Positions 43,215 to 52,648 of a DNA stretch of 64,000 nt are shown piece after piece (positions within the stretch are counted from its first letter, which is position 1; each line of letters starts with the position of its first letter). This stretch comes from Bacillus sp. RO2 (GTDB lineage Bacteria > Bacillota > Bacilli > Bacillales > Bacillaceae_I): contig NZ_JAAXCU010000046.1 in NCBI RefSeq assembly GCF_012911845.1, positions 186,001 to 250,000 of the forward strand. The letters are read 5' to 3'. The translations under genes and the position numbers were made by a program. Below the pieces are notes generated by a model. That model was not told the origin of the DNA, did no database searches, and saw nothing but the letters and a program-made list of their open reading frames with translations.

Positions 43215-43442
43215 TTAATTATCCGGCATGATCCAAATTATTTCAGCAGTGCGAATGAAAAAGCTGGAGTCACCTGCCATTAGTACTACATGATCAGGCT
43301 TTACGTCTTTCAAATTGCCTCTAATGGAACCACGTGTTGTCTCGATTACCACTTCGGTTCCGACGATGCTTTTTAATGTATGGTACACATATGGCTCTAC
43401 CACCATATATTGAATGGGCATTCCATTGTCCGCTTGATGCAT
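43215..43442 (-). CDS. Small conserved protein (YuzF/DUF2642-like)
   Basis: A 75-residue protein without transmembrane segments. The body, VYHTLKSIVGTEVVIETTRG followed by GNLKDVKPDHVVLM, looks like an Sm-like or DUF2642-type small beta-barrel, in keeping with YuzF-type proteins. The assignment is by general resemblance. AAAGGAGG lies ten bases before the ATG at 43442; an upstream start at 43472 would overlap that site. It lies just after comGG and may be read from the comG promoter. Confidence 0.72.
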   Translation of the reverse strand: MHQADNGMPIQYMVVEPYVYHTLKSIVGTEVVIETTRGSIRGNLKDVKPDHVVLMAGDSSFFIRTAEIIWIMPDN

Positions 43443-43516
43443 TAGGCGAAAACCTCCTTTATCACTGTACATCTATATGAAAAGGACAGTGATATGGTGA
43501 AGACAAAGGACTAAAT

Positions 43517-43945
43517 TTAATTGGTTTCATACCAAGCAATAACTTCTTGAATCCCCATATCATAAATGATGGTCGCCTTGTATTCTCTACCTTCCGTTGT
43601 GGAGCATATAATCATTATTTCCTTTTTCTCATCCAAGTCTTTTGAGGTGACAGAAGCTACACCCGTTGGAAAAATATAATTGGGATAGGGGTTGTTACCT
43701 GCCATTAAAGACTCAGCTCGGATAGTATCCCATGTGTATTTCATCATAGCTTCTAATTCCATCTGCTGATTGGTTTCGTGGTAAAATAACTTCTCAAGCC
43801 GGAAACTCTCAATTTGATGCAGCAAGAAAGCAGACAATAGAATACTCATAAATATCGTCACGGGAAAAATATATCCTGCTTCCCTTTTACTCTGGATGCC
43901 ATTTAATTGGTATAGCACTAACTCTGAATTCATAGGTAGCATCAT
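43517..43945 (-). CDS. comGG: Competence minor pseudopilin-operon protein ComGG
   Basis: A protein of about 142 residues, the last of the comG operon. It has an N-terminal hydrophobic segment after a short basic leader (KREAGYIFPVTIFMSILLSAFLL), less like a canonical prepilin site than its neighbours, as is usual for ComGG. The start is taken at 43945, where GGAAGG lies just upstream; ATGs at 43942 and 43933 are alternatives. The gene overlaps comGF by about 59 bp. It contributes to the transformation pseudopilus that carries DNA through the wall. Confidence 0.8.
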   Translation of the reverse strand: MMLPMNSELVLYQLNGIQSKREAGYIFPVTIFMSILLSAFLLHQIESFRLEKLFYHETNQQMELEAMMKYTWDTIRAESLMAGNNPYPNYIFPTGVASVTSKDLDEKKEIMIICSTTEGREYKATIIYDMGIQEVIAWYETN

Positions 43946-44333
43946 CACTTCCTTCCAAGATGAAAATTGCTCCATTTGCACGTTCCGTAAAATCAACTTT
44001 TTTAACATGATGAAGGAGTAATTCGTGGCCCGTACCATCTACTCTCCGCCTTATCTTTTGTTGAAAGAATTCATATGTCACCCTTTGCCCCCCTTGGTTG
44101 ATGATGACAAAATCTCCTGCTTCCACTGAAGTCTTTTTGGCTGTCCTTACTTCCCGCGTCGCCTGTTGAATAAAAACCTCTAGCTCAAATGGATGGATGC
44201 CTTCCTTCTTTTCTGTCAAGATAACCAAATTTTTAATCAAAATTGGAAACAAAGCCGTAAGAATTAATATAACGGAAAAGCAAATCAGCACTTCCAATAG
44301 GGTAAATCCTCCGTCTTTACGGATATCGTACAT
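43887..44333 (-). CDS. comGF: Competence pseudopilin ComGF
   Basis: A 148-residue minor pseudopilin. The prepilin peptidase site and helix read DGGFTLLEVLICFSVILILT at residues 7-26, so ComC would cleave after the glycine and methylate the phenylalanine. The rest is a soluble domain. It overlaps comGE by 17 bp and comGG by about 59 bp. AAAGG lies upstream of the ATG. Confidence 0.88.
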   Translation of the reverse strand: MYDIRKDGGFTLLEVLICFSVILILTALFPILIKNLVILTEKKEGIHPFELEVFIQQATREVRTAKKTSVEAGDFVIINQGGQRVTYEFFQQKIRRRVDGTGHELLLHHVKKVDFTERANGAIFILEGSDDATYEFRVSAIPIKWHPE

Positions 44334-44652
44334 ATATACACCTTTCTTTCACCAATAGCTGATAATCACTATAGGAGACACACAATGTGGGAGGAATAGT
44401 TCCTTCTTTTAATGTAACGGTGTAGATGGTGCCGTCTATATTCAAGGTCTTTTCCTGAAACACCCCTTCTTGGGAACGAGTGCTTTCCAGTTCAATTGTC
44501 AAAATAAATCGCGCCTGTTGCTCTAAAACAAATCCTTTTCGTTCTTGATTCATTTTTACAAGACCGGGAAGTAGTACAGAAGCGATCACCATCCAAATAA
44601 CAAGCGTTGCCAATACCTCAAGCAAAGTGAATCCTCTATGACTTTTCCACAT
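44317..44652 (-). CDS. comGE: Competence pseudopilin ComGE
   Basis: A 111-residue minor pseudopilin with the processing site HRGFTLLEVLATLVIWMVIA at residues 5-24. The soluble part carries two cysteines near the C-terminus. The start at 44652 has GGAAAGGG upstream; a frame from 44718 would place an extra 22 residues before the leader and is unlikely. It overlaps comGD by 17 bp and comGF by 17 bp, as is typical of the tightly packed operon. Confidence 0.87.
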   Translation of the reverse strand: MWKSHRGFTLLEVLATLVIWMVIASVLLPGLVKMNQERKGFVLEQQARFILTIELESTRSQEGVFQEKTLNIDGTIYTVTLKEGTIPPTLCVSYSDYQLLVKERCIYVRYP

Positions 44653-45094
44653 AAAAACGTCCCTTTCCAAGTGTAAAGACATATTGATAGAGTTCCTTCT
44701 CATCCACATATATTGCAATTGCCCCAGATTTGTTGATGCTGCCGTTGCCCAGATACGTAATTCTCTGCCCCATTGTTCGGGTGTCTATTCTTATGGAAGA
44801 ATGATACTCCCTCACCACAAGTTCATTTATTTGAAAGGTTCCCTGCCGAATTCGGTAATAGTTCTCGCTTGGGGTAAAGACGATATAGACACTGTTCTTT
44901 GAGCTTAGTGCATATTGTTGGGCGAACAAGAGATCGTTGCTTAATTGTTCGTTAAAATGCTCGCCTATATAGCTTTCCTGTGTAGAACTTAATGTCAGAA
45001 CAGTCACGGAAAGAAGGACAGAAATGATAGAAATGACTAGTAATGATTCGAGGAGTGTGTAACCCCCATTAGTCTTATTTTTACTCTCCTGCAC
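44636..45094 (-). CDS. comGD: Competence pseudopilin ComGD
   Basis: A pseudopilin of about 152 residues with the leader and helix NGGYTLLESLLVISIISVLL, in which Tyr takes the place of the usual Phe after the cleaved glycine. The start is uncertain: GTG at 45094 with AAGGCG upstream gives a short basic leader, whereas an open frame reaches 45133. It overlaps comGC by 14 bp and comGE by 17 bp. It works with ComGC, GE and GG in the competence pseudopilus. Confidence 0.83.
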   Translation of the reverse strand: MQESKNKTNGGYTLLESLLVISIISVLLSVTVLTLSSTQESYIGEHFNEQLSNDLLFAQQYALSSKNSVYIVFTPSENYYRIRQGTFQINELVVREYHSSIRIDTRTMGQRITYLGNGSINKSGAIAIYVDEKELYQYVFTLGKGRFYVEKS

Positions 45095-45422
45095 TACTTG
45101 CAATCGCCTTGTTATTAACAATTGTAATGACACTTCCGTTCGGACAATTCAATGTTGCCGTTGTCTCATCAAAACGATCAGCAAGATAATCCTGAGTATT
45201 CAGATCATCTATTGTTGTTACATTACTTCCCGTATCCAACCGATATGCTTGCATCTGTGCTTCCACCATGCTGAGAAGTGCCTCGCACCCCTTATCGCCG
45301 ATCACACTTGTGTTCTTTGTTACGTTTGGAATCATGATTAGTAACAACACAGTGATGACAAGCATGACCAAAAGCATCTCTACCAACGTGAACCCGCGAT
45401 CATTCAACAGATATCTTCCCAT
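45081..45422 (-). CDS. comGC: Major competence pseudopilin ComGC
   Basis: A 113-residue major subunit of the DNA-uptake pilus. The prepilin site RGFTLVEMLLVMLVITVLLL lies at residues 9-28. Two cysteines (GCEALL and LNCPNG) can form the disulfide known in ComGC. It begins one base after comGB ends. It is processed by ComC and assembled with the ComGA ATPase and ComGB platform protein. Confidence 0.95.
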   Translation of the reverse strand: MGRYLLNDRGFTLVEMLLVMLVITVLLLIMIPNVTKNTSVIGDKGCEALLSMVEAQMQAYRLDTGSNVTTIDDLNTQDYLADRFDETTATLNCPNGSVITIVNNKAIASSAGE

Positions 45423-46460
45423 TTATAACCCTCCTAATAATTGAAACATTGGAATGAAAATACAAAGATATAAAACAAATACAAACCCGCCTACGCCGAG
45501 GAATAAAATAGGTTGTATTCTTCTCAACAACTTTTCACTAAACTCCTGCATCTTTACTAGTAAAAGCTTGCTGTATTGTTCGAGCTCTAAACCCAATTTA
45601 CCGTTCTTTTGTCCGTGAACAATTACGATGGAAAGCCCGGAAACAAATACTTTCTCACTTTCCACTAACTTTTCTAATTTTTCACCTTCTACCAGCCTGT
45701 ACCGAAATTCTTTTGCTTTCACATGGAAAAAAGGGTGATAGCGTTGCTGTTCAAAAACAGTGATGGCTTCATTAATGGTCAATCCGCTTAATAGCAATGT
45801 GCTAAGCTGTTGTGTGAAATAATGTGAATAATGAAGGGAGAGGAAGGTTTTTACAATGGGAAATCGCATTAACATGCTTACCCTCTTGGAAGGTGACGTT
45901 CTTTTTTCATAAACCTTAAAAAAAATATAGGCTATAAGAAAACAGAACACGAGAATTGAAACAAGGATTGGAATTCGGACTACAAGGTTGAAGAATAGGG
46001 AGATGACTGGACTTAAGGAGATATTCATTTGAGAAAAAAGCAGATGAAACTGAGGCAGTAAAATCAATTGAACAAAAATGAGCATGATCAAAACTAGAAA
46101 AATAAGTAGAATCGGATACTTGAGAATAGAAATGGTTTTTTCACGATAATGCCTTTTCCGTTCAAGCATATTTCCCCCTGTCCTAAAAGCCTGACCTAGA
46201 TTGCCATGTTTCTGGGAGAAGAACAATAAGGACAATATATCCTGATGGAAACGAAGTCCTTCTAATACCCGATGAACGCTGTATCCTTTTTGCAATTCCT
46301 GTATTGCTTCTAGTAAATTACGTTTTTTATCCGCTTCAAAGTGAATACTCATCAACTCTAAAGCCTCTAACAAAGAATACCCATTAGAATATAGCTCACC
46401 CATCCTTTTTAAGAAATCCTCTTGAACTTTCAATGACCACCCCTTATTTGTTTTTTCCAT
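45423..46460 (-). CDS. comGB: Competence pilus assembly platform protein ComGB
   Basis: A 345-residue polytopic membrane protein of the GspF/PilC family, the platform for pseudopilus assembly. Two T2SF domains are visible, each followed by hydrophobic helices near residues 110-170 and at the C-terminus (LFLGVGGFVFVLYLCIFIPM). FFSQKHGNLGQAFRTGG near residue 80 and VHGQKNGKLGLELEQY near 290 are the paired family motifs. It overlaps comGA by 17 bp. Confidence 0.93.
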   Translation of the reverse strand: MEKTNKGWSLKVQEDFLKRMGELYSNGYSLLEALELMSIHFEADKKRNLLEAIQELQKGYSVHRVLEGLRFHQDILSLLFFSQKHGNLGQAFRTGGNMLERKRHYREKTISILKYPILLIFLVLIMLIFVQLILLPQFHLLFSQMNISLSPVISLFFNLVVRIPILVSILVFCFLIAYIFFKVYEKRTSPSKRVSMLMRFPIVKTFLSLHYSHYFTQQLSTLLLSGLTINEAITVFEQQRYHPFFHVKAKEFRYRLVEGEKLEKLVESEKVFVSGLSIVIVHGQKNGKLGLELEQYSKLLLVKMQEFSEKLLRRIQPILFLGVGGFVFVLYLCIFIPMFQLLGGL

Positions 46461-47514
46461 CAGTTACCCATCTTTCATATTCCCTCTGGTGAATAAAGCC
46501 CAATGCTATTCCTTTTTTAATTACTTCTTTCAAGGTTGGATAACATAGTTGCACTTTTGTTCCTTTACACTCCTCCATCACCTTTGACAATTCCCGCCCA
46601 TACAAGAGTTCATATACACTTGCTAACCTGTGATTTCTATATTTTTTGCAAAAAGTAGTACATTCCCCTTGACAATAAGGACATTTCAACTCCACTAATC
46701 TTTGGGCCGAAATTGCTATTAATGTTTGTTCCAGCTCCTGTTGGGTGACTCCAAACTCCAACAGACGATGAACCGCTCCTTTTGCATCTCTCGTATGCAA
46801 GGTGCTCAACACTAAATGGCCTGTCAACGACGCCCTTATCGCAATCTTGGCCGTTTCCTCATCCCTAATTTCCCCAACCATAATAATATCCGGGTCATGC
46901 CTTAGAATTGCCTTTAACCCAGAGGCATAGGTAATACCCGCCTTTTCATTTACCTGCACCTGCAGAACATGTCTGCTTTTTCGCTCAACAGGATCTTCTA
47001 AAGTAATGATATTGCGTTGCAGCAAACTTTTTGATTCTTCTAGAATGGAATACAGTGTAGTGGTTTTCCCAGATCCAGTAGGACCGGTAAACAAAACAAG
47101 TCCATGGGAATGTTTCATTAAGGAAAATAACTTTCTGGTAGAGTTAGGAAAAAGGGATAGGTGTTTTAAAGGGAATTGTTTATCATCATGCGGCAGGATT
47201 CGGATAACCAGGCTTTCCTGGTTAACTGTCGGCAATGTAGAGAGTCGAAGGTTTATCGGTTTGGAGTCAACGTAGAGCTTTAAGGCGCCGTTTTGGGGTT
47301 TTCTTGTTTCTCCGATGTCCATTTCGGCCTGGAACTTTAAGTGGGACAACATTCTTTCATAGATTTCAAGTGGAAGCTCTTCTTGATCATAGAGGTAGTG
47401 ATCGAGTCGAAAAAGGACTTTAGCAGACGCTTCTAGGGGTTTAATGTGAATATCTGAAACTTGTAAGCGGACTGCTTGACGGACAATTTCTTCACATTTC
47501 TTTTCAATATTCAT
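46444..47514 (-). CDS. comGA: Competence pilus ATPase ComGA
   Basis: A 356-residue secretion/pilus ATPase of the GspE family that powers pseudopilus assembly at the cell pole. Walker A is FTGPTGSGKTTTLYS near residue 140, the Asp box region reads ITLEDPVE near 172, Walker B is IIMVGEIRDEETA near 207, and the His box is SLTGHLVLSTLHT near 230. Two CxxC-like pairs near 280-290 (CPYCQGEC) may hold zinc, as in related ATPases. GAGGTG precedes the ATG. It is the first gene of comGA-GG. I found no clear ComK box (AAAA-N5-TTTT) in the 130 bp upstream. Confidence 0.96.
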   Translation of the reverse strand: MNIEKKCEEIVRQAVRLQVSDIHIKPLEASAKVLFRLDHYLYDQEELPLEIYERMLSHLKFQAEMDIGETRKPQNGALKLYVDSKPINLRLSTLPTVNQESLVIRILPHDDKQFPLKHLSLFPNSTRKLFSLMKHSHGLVLFTGPTGSGKTTTLYSILEESKSLLQRNIITLEDPVERKSRHVLQVQVNEKAGITYASGLKAILRHDPDIIMVGEIRDEETAKIAIRASLTGHLVLSTLHTRDAKGAVHRLLEFGVTQQELEQTLIAISAQRLVELKCPYCQGECTTFCKKYRNHRLASVYELLYGRELSKVMEECKGTKVQLCYPTLKEVIKKGIALGFIHQREYERWVTDGKNK

Positions 47515-47643
47515 TTGTCACCTCATTCTTCATTGATTTTAAGGATAGTATGGGAAGTAATGGATTACTCCTTTCTCTAAAATTTACTGCCCTTATATTA
47601 TTCTTCAAAAAATGACAGATTCCTTCAAGATTTTTAATTTCAT

Positions 47644-47681
47644 CAAAAAAAAGTTCCTCTCTTTAAATAGAACAGGAACTT
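47644..47681 (-). terminator. Terminator at the end of the dpp-ykf extension
   Basis: AAGTTCC pairs with GGAACTT on the minus strand, followed by TTTTTTGATG. The stem overlaps the last codons of the serine hydrolase gene. Confidence 0.8.
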
Positions 47682-48481
47682 CTAAGATATTCGTCCACGA
47701 TACGCCCAATCTTTTGAATTGCTCGCTTACCTGTAGGATTATCAACCAGATCATCTACTAGAACTGCCACTACCAAGGTCTTATCTCCATAAGTCACAAT
47801 TCCACAGTCATGTTCCACACCTGGCAGCTCGCCTGTCTTGTTGGCAATCTGCACAGTATCTAGGTTCATGAAAAATGGCAATTTATCCAGAAGTTGCTGA
47901 GCTCTTAACATACTCATCATTAACTGCTTACTTTCTCGGTTCCATACATTCGACTTGGAATCTAGGAGAATCTTTAGACATGCAACCATATCTCGAGCAC
48001 ATGTTCTGTTTTCCAATCCTGCATCGGTTGCTTTAAAATCCATCATCTTTCTTTCTAATATCGTGTTGCTTAATCCTTGCTCCGTACAGAATTTGTTAAC
48101 AAAATCTTTTCCTACAAGGTCAATAATTTTATTGGTAGCACTATTATCGGATACCGTTATCATCAGTGTTAATAAGTCGTATAGAGTGAAACTTGTCTCT
48201 TGATCTAAATACTGAATAACACCTGCACCACCAACACGATTTTCCATATCAAGATTTAATCTGTCAGACAGACTTAAGTTGCTTGCATCCACCTGTTTAA
48301 GAGCTGCCATCAATATCGGAATCTTTATCAGACTGGCCGCCTTTTTCACTACATCACAATCTTTTTCCAGTAGCTGGCCACAATTGTCCTCCATCATAAA
48401 ACTAACGTGTCCGGCTGTGGAATCCACCACCGCCTGAACACGTTCCTTCAACTCCAACAATCGAGTTTCAGTTCCCATCAT
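47663..48481 (-). CDS. Cytoplasmic class A beta-lactamase-like serine hydrolase
   Basis: A 272-residue protein of the penicillin-binding/beta-lactamase fold. The SxxK site is SLIK near residue 50, the SDN motif lies in [10 protein letters not shown] near 110 and the KTG motif in [10 protein letters not shown] near 212. LERKMMD near 147 occupies the omega-loop position. There is no signal peptide or lipobox, so it is cytoplasmic, unlike secreted beta-lactamases. Its start lies inside the end of ykfD (14-bp overlap), placing it as the last gene of the cell-wall peptide cluster. I infer a role in trimming imported muropeptides rather than drug resistance. Confidence 0.82.
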   Translation of the reverse strand: MMGTETRLLELKERVQAVVDSTAGHVSFMMEDNCGQLLEKDCDVVKKAASLIKIPILMAALKQVDASNLSLSDRLNLDMENRVGGAGVIQYLDQETSFTLYDLLTLMITVSDNSATNKIIDLVGKDFVNKFCTEQGLSNTILERKMMDFKATDAGLENRTCARDMVACLKILLDSKSNVWNRESKQLMMSMLRAQQLLDKLPFFMNLDTVQIANKTGELPGVEHDCGIVTYGDKTLVVAVLVDDLVDNPTGKRAIQKIGRIVDEYLRSSCSI

Positions 48482-49487
48482 GCGCACTTGCCACCATTTC
48501 CCTTACTTTATCTGGTCCTACAATCTTTTCGTTATATAAATGGCATGCTACATAGTGCTTGTCTTCTGCTTCCTGCCACTCAGGGATCGACTTGCTGCAT
48601 GCGTCCATTGCATGTGGACAACGGGTGCGGAAGACACAGCCGCTTGGTGGATTTATCGGGCTTGGTATCTCCCCTTGGACAATCTGTCTTTCTCTTCGGT
48701 CTTCCACATCCGGGTCTGGAATCGGTATAGCAGATAGCAAGGCTTGTGTGTATGGATGCAACGGCTTTTTATACAGTGCCTTACTTTCGGTCAATTCCAT
48801 CATTTTCCCAAGGTACATAACCCCTATACGATCACTGATATGCTTGACCATAGATAAATCATGGGCGATAAACAGATAGGTTAAGCCTTTTTCTTTCTGA
48901 AGCCGTTTCATTAAGTTCACGACTTGAGCTTGGACGGATACATCCAATGCAGATATCGGTTCATCGGCAATGATAAAATCCGGATCCAAGGCCAGCGCTC
49001 GGGCAATCCCAATTCGCTGCCTTTGTCCCCCGCTGAATTCATGAGGATAACGGTTCGCATGCTCGCGGTTCAGACCAACATCCTCCAACAATTGATAGAC
49101 TCGCTCTGTTCGTTCTTTACTATCTTTATAGATTCCATGTACTTCCATGGGTTCAGAAATGATTTCTTTTACGGTGGAACGCGGATTGAGCGATGCATAT
49201 GGGTCTTGGAAAATCATTTGCATGTTTCGATGGAAGGCGAATTTTTCCTTCTCCGTAAGGCTGTGGACATCTTTTCCGTTAAAGGTCACTTCGCCTGATG
49301 TTTTTCCATAAAGACCAATAACGGTCCTTCCTGTAGTAGATTTACCACAGCCAGACTCACCAACAAGGCCGAAAGTTTCCCCTTGATATATATCAAATGA
49401 TACGTTGTCTACCGCTTTTAAGGTTTGTTTTTTTCCAAGGAAAAAATATTTCTGCAGATTTTTTACTTGTAGTAGTTTCTTTTGCAT
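48468..49487 (-). CDS. ykfD: Oligopeptide ABC transporter ATPase (YkfD/OppF-like)
   Basis: A 339-residue ABC ATPase of the OppF type. Walker A is [15 protein letters not shown] near residue 45, the signature is [15 protein letters not shown] near 145 and Walker B is [14 protein letters not shown] near 167. The C-terminal oligopeptide extension carries the cysteine cluster [15 protein letters not shown] near 300. GGACGGGG precedes the ATG at 49487. It follows ykfC within 3 bp and probably pairs with DppD to power the DppBC permease. Confidence 0.94.
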   Translation of the reverse strand: MQKKLLQVKNLQKYFFLGKKQTLKAVDNVSFDIYQGETFGLVGESGCGKSTTGRTVIGLYGKTSGEVTFNGKDVHSLTEKEKFAFHRNMQMIFQDPYASLNPRSTVKEIISEPMEVHGIYKDSKERTERVYQLLEDVGLNREHANRYPHEFSGGQRQRIGIARALALDPDFIIADEPISALDVSVQAQVVNLMKRLQKEKGLTYLFIAHDLSMVKHISDRIGVMYLGKMMELTESKALYKKPLHPYTQALLSAIPIPDPDVEDRRERQIVQGEIPSPINPPSGCVFRTRCPHAMDACSKSIPEWQEAEDKHYVACHLYNEKIVGPDKVREMVASAHDGN

Positions 49488-49489
49488 GT

Positions 49490-50413
49490 TTATTCCCCGT
49501 CCTTTTGCCAGTACCTTCTTGCTGCACATAGTTCTTGTTCATAGATAGTATTTTCCATAGGAAGAATCTCAATATCTCTTCCAGTTTTGGGTGAGTGTAA
49601 GAGTTTGCCGTCTCCATGATAGATTCCAACGTGATGGAGTTTTCCTTTCCCTTCTTCATAAGCGAAAAACAATAGGTCTCCCGGCTCCAAAGCATTAAGC
49701 GGAACCTCCATCCCTTCTTTTGCCTGGTCATGGGCATCACGTGGAATGATATACCCATTTGCTTTACACATCGTATAACTGAAACCGGAACAATCCATGC
49801 CATAACCACTCATGCCACCCCATAAATATGGAAGGCCAAGAAATCTCTCTCCCGTCTGAACGATATCCGCTCCAGAGCCTTTAGGGATGGAAGCTAGCCC
49901 CTCATAAACTGAAATATCATCCTCCCTTAGCACTCCAACCTTACCATCAGGAAGTTGAACCGTTACTGTCCCTTCCTCTTTTTCCACTACCGGTAAAATG
50001 GTTTGAAAGCTCAGCTCAAGTAACTCTTTCTCCGTTTTTGAAAATAAGGGAGCAAGGTTGCTTGTCACCACTGCTACAGGGCCTTCTTTAAGTTTCCAGT
50101 CCGAAACTTCCGTAATTTGACACTTCGGGACCCAACCTGGATATCCTCTTTGATCCTTCGATGAGCCTTGGGTCAAAGCAATAATATGGTATGAGTTCTC
50201 CTTCTCTTCCAAAACGAGAACTTCCTGACCGAAAAGCAATTGGGACTGGATGAGGTTAGCATCACATAGTTCTAGTCTTGTTTCAAAGTTCAGTGAATTC
50301 AGCCATCTTCTTATATCGGTAGGATTGGAGGTGGCTTTTTCATCCAGTTTTCTTGGTGAATCATAAGAGGTCCAGATGGTAGCAACCGGTACATTTATGA
50401 CATATTTACTCAA
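49490..50413 (-). CDS. ykfC: Gamma-D-glutamyl-L-diamino acid endopeptidase YkfC (NlpC/P60)
   Basis: A 307-residue cysteine peptidase. Two SH3-like regions (about residues 1-170) precede an NlpC/P60 domain whose nucleophile lies in [15 protein letters not shown] near residue 205 and whose catalytic His is in [11 protein letters not shown] near 260. YkfC cleaves the gamma-D-Glu-L-diamino acid bond of murein peptides in the cytoplasm; no signal peptide is seen here. The start is a TTG at 50413 with AAAGGAGG upstream. It overlaps ykfB by 8 bp. Confidence 0.94.
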   Translation of the reverse strand: MSKYVINVPVATIWTSYDSPRKLDEKATSNPTDIRRWLNSLNFETRLELCDANLIQSQLLFGQEVLVLEEKENSYHIIALTQGSSKDQRGYPGWVPKCQITEVSDWKLKEGPVAVVTSNLAPLFSKTEKELLELSFQTILPVVEKEEGTVTVQLPDGKVGVLREDDISVYEGLASIPKGSGADIVQTGERFLGLPYLWGGMSGYGMDCSGFSYTMCKANGYIIPRDAHDQAKEGMEVPLNALEPGDLLFFAYEEGKGKLHHVGIYHGDGKLLHSPKTGRDIEILPMENTIYEQELCAARRYWQKDGE

Positions 50414-51506
50414 TGTTGACTCCTCCTTTAACATTTACATCAATGATGCCTAATCCATTGGCATTTGGAAAACTAATCTTTCGACCGTTATAGATGATAC
50501 CGCCTGTAATAATATCCTCGGCCAGCATAAGTGGTGCATCGAAATCGAATCGTGTGATGTTGCTTTTACTGGCGGCAAAATGCGCCGCTGCTGTGATGCC
50601 GAGCCTTGTCTCGATCATACTGCCCACCATGCACTCGACTCCATAGGCTTCTGCGATACTATTAATTTTCTCAGCCTGGAAAATTCCGCCGGACTTCATA
50701 AGTTTGATATTAATCAGGTCTGCACTTCGAGTTTGGAGTACTTGAAGGGCCTGTTCAGGTGTAAATACACTCTCATCTGCCATTATCGGTGTTTCCACTG
50801 AGCCGGTAACCTGTTTTAAGCCTTCTAAATCGTGTGCTATGACAGGTTGTTCCACAAGCTCTATATTCAATCCCAGGTCTTCCATTTTGCGAATACCGCG
50901 TATGGCTTCCTTTGCCGTCCAGCCCTGGTTTGCATCCAAACGAATTTCCACAGCATTTCCAACACGGCTTCTGATTTCTCTAATTCTGGCAATATCTGTC
51001 GCCATATCGTCTTTCCCTACTTTTACCTTGAGAACAAGGAAACCTCTCTCTAAATAAAGCAATGCGTCCTCTCCCATCTCCTTCGGGGAATTGACGCTGA
51101 CGGTAAAGTCTGTTTCAAGTTCCTTTTTAGCCCCTCCCAAGTATTGATAAAGAGGCAGCTTGCTGTGTTGGGCCAAGCAATCATAGATGGCCATATCCAC
51201 TGCAGCCTTTGCACTTGAATTACGGACAAGTGATTTATGTAGTTTTTGCAGTAACGGTTCATAGTTCAGTAGGTTCTCGTTTAATAGGATCGGTTTTAAA
51301 ATTTGGTGAATGGCATACTCCACACTATCAAGACTGTCCCCTGTGATAACATGTGTTGGAGGTGCCTCCCCCCATCCGATTAGACCGTTATCACAGGTGA
51401 TTTTCACTACCACCGCTTCGGCAACATACACCGTACGCAACGCTGTTTTGAATGGTTTGGAAAGAGGAACTGCCATTCGAAAAGTCTCCATTTGTTGTAT
51501 GTTCAT
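50406..51506 (-). CDS. ykfB: L-Ala-D/L-Glu epimerase YkfB
   Basis: A 366-residue enolase-superfamily enzyme that converts L-Ala-D-Glu to L-Ala-L-Glu so murein dipeptides can be used. The catalytic lysines are in VLKVKVGKDD near residue 160 and INIKLMKSGGI near 263. Metal ligands are seen in RLDANQGW near 192, ELVEQPV near 218 and MADESVF near 243. The start at 51506 has GAGAGGA upstream. It overlaps ykfC and lies 14 bp from ykfA. Confidence 0.95.
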   Translation of the reverse strand: MNIQQMETFRMAVPLSKPFKTALRTVYVAEAVVVKITCDNGLIGWGEAPPTHVITGDSLDSVEYAIHQILKPILLNENLLNYEPLLQKLHKSLVRNSSAKAAVDMAIYDCLAQHSKLPLYQYLGGAKKELETDFTVSVNSPKEMGEDALLYLERGFLVLKVKVGKDDMATDIARIREIRSRVGNAVEIRLDANQGWTAKEAIRGIRKMEDLGLNIELVEQPVIAHDLEGLKQVTGSVETPIMADESVFTPEQALQVLQTRSADLINIKLMKSGGIFQAEKINSIAEAYGVECMVGSMIETRLGITAAAHFAASKSNITRFDFDAPLMLAEDIITGGIIYNGRKISFPNANGLGIIDVNVKGGVNIE

Positions 51507-51520
51507 GATTTCCTCTCCTC

Positions 51521-52441
51521 TCAATCCACTCCTGCTTGGATGGTTAATGTCTTGTTATATGTGTTCAGTTCCGCTTTCGCACCATGAGGCACCGCAATAT
51601 TTGGTGAGCAATGTCCAATTTGGAAACCGCTAATAGTCGGTTTATTGGCATCTTGTACATGCTGTGTGATAACCTCCTCTAGCGTCAAGGATGCTTTTCC
51701 CTCATCTGGTACACAGTTATGGAAATTGCCTATGACAATTCCCTCTGCATCCGCAAATTTTCCGGCCATTTTCAGCTGATTAAGCATTCTGTCCACTTTG
51801 TATGGTTGTTCGTCAATATCTTCAAAGAAAAGGATCTTTCCTTTCGTCTGCAATTCAAACGGAGTTCCAAGTGAACTTACAAGCAAGGTTAGATTTCCGC
51901 CAACCAACTCTCCGGTTGCAACGCCCTCATTCATCACTTCAAGAGGGGAAAGTTCTTCTGTATATACTATTTCCGTTGGTTCAAATAGCTGTTGAAAATA
52001 TGCTTTTGATAGAGGGTGGATGCTATCGAGTCCGATATCAGAGCTCAGCATCGGACCATGAAAGGAAGTTAATCCGGCCTGTTGGTAAAATGCCTGATGT
52101 AAAAAGGTAATGTCGCTGTAGCCCCAGAAAATTTTAGGATTATTTTTAATAATGTCATAATCTATGTTGGAGGCGATCCTTGCCGTTCCAAACCCACCAC
52201 ACGCACAAAAAATGCCCTTTACTTCTTCGTCTTGAAACATCGCATGCAGATCATCCAGCTTCTCCTCATCCTTTGAAGCAAGGTAACCGTATGGGGCATC
52301 CACATATTTGCCCATCTTTATTTTCAATCCTAGTTCCTCTTCCAAAAAAGGTAGTGCAAGTTTCAATTTTTCTTGTTTCGGGGGGCTTGCTGGTGCGATG
52401 ATTCCTACTGTGTCACCTTTTTTCAAACGCAGTGGCTTCAT
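51521..52441 (-). CDS. ykfA: LD-carboxypeptidase YkfA
   Basis: A 306-residue S66-family serine peptidase that removes the terminal D-residue from murein tetrapeptides. The nucleophile lies in WGYSDITFLHQAF near residue 106; the oxyanion region GCGG of relatives appears as CACGGFGTAR near 80. The catalytic Glu and His follow in LFFEDIDEQPYKVDRML near 207 and FQIGHCSPNIAVPHG near 275. It begins the ykfABCD group. It is separated from dppE by a terminator and a MITE copy, so ykf genes may be expressed at a different level from dpp. Confidence 0.93.
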   Translation of the reverse strand: MKPLRLKKGDTVGIIAPASPPKQEKLKLALPFLEEELGLKIKMGKYVDAPYGYLASKDEEKLDDLHAMFQDEEVKGIFCACGGFGTARIASNIDYDIIKNNPKIFWGYSDITFLHQAFYQQAGLTSFHGPMLSSDIGLDSIHPLSKAYFQQLFEPTEIVYTEELSPLEVMNEGVATGELVGGNLTLLVSSLGTPFELQTKGKILFFEDIDEQPYKVDRMLNQLKMAGKFADAEGIVIGNFHNCVPDEGKASLTLEEVITQHVQDANKPTISGFQIGHCSPNIAVPHGAKAELNTYNKTLTIQAGVD

Positions 52442-52530
52442 GCTTCGCCACTCCTCTCCTATATAGATTCTATTAAGCTATGTATATGTATGATCGTGAC
52501 TTATCAGTATGTATTCCCTATTTCAATGAA

Positions 52531-52553
52531 AAGGGTGTTCAGTGAACACCCTT
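52531..52553 (-). terminator. Hairpin terminator between dppE and ykfA
   Basis: AAGGGTGTTCA and TGAACACCCTT are perfect 11-bp arms with one loop base, followed by TTCATTG on the minus strand. It lies 90 bp upstream of ykfA and beyond dppE, so it would attenuate readthrough from dpp into ykf. Confidence 0.65.
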
Positions 52554-52580
52554 CTCCTCTAAAACTTAAGCTCTGTTAAT

Positions 52581-52640
52581 CACCGCTGTTGATTTACGCA
52601 CTAGGCTTCGCTTTCCTAGGGGATTTGGGGAGCCTCCCTA
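52581..52640. repeat. Truncated 130-bp core element
   Basis: CCGCTGTTGATTTACGC and GGCTTCGCTTTCCTAGGG match the left half of the core, then the copy stops about 10 bp before the left target duplication of the MITE at 52649. The right half is not found on the other side of the MITE. Confidence 0.75.
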
Positions 52641-52648
52641 CTTATAAC

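Noticed and set aside
47515-47640. ComK binding boxes ahead of comGA
   Set aside because: The sequence is AT-rich but I could not find an AAAA-N5-TTTT pair with suitable spacing.
47663-48481. An antibiotic-resistance beta-lactamase
   Set aside because: No signal peptide or lipobox, and an operon position with murein-peptide genes point to a cytoplasmic role.
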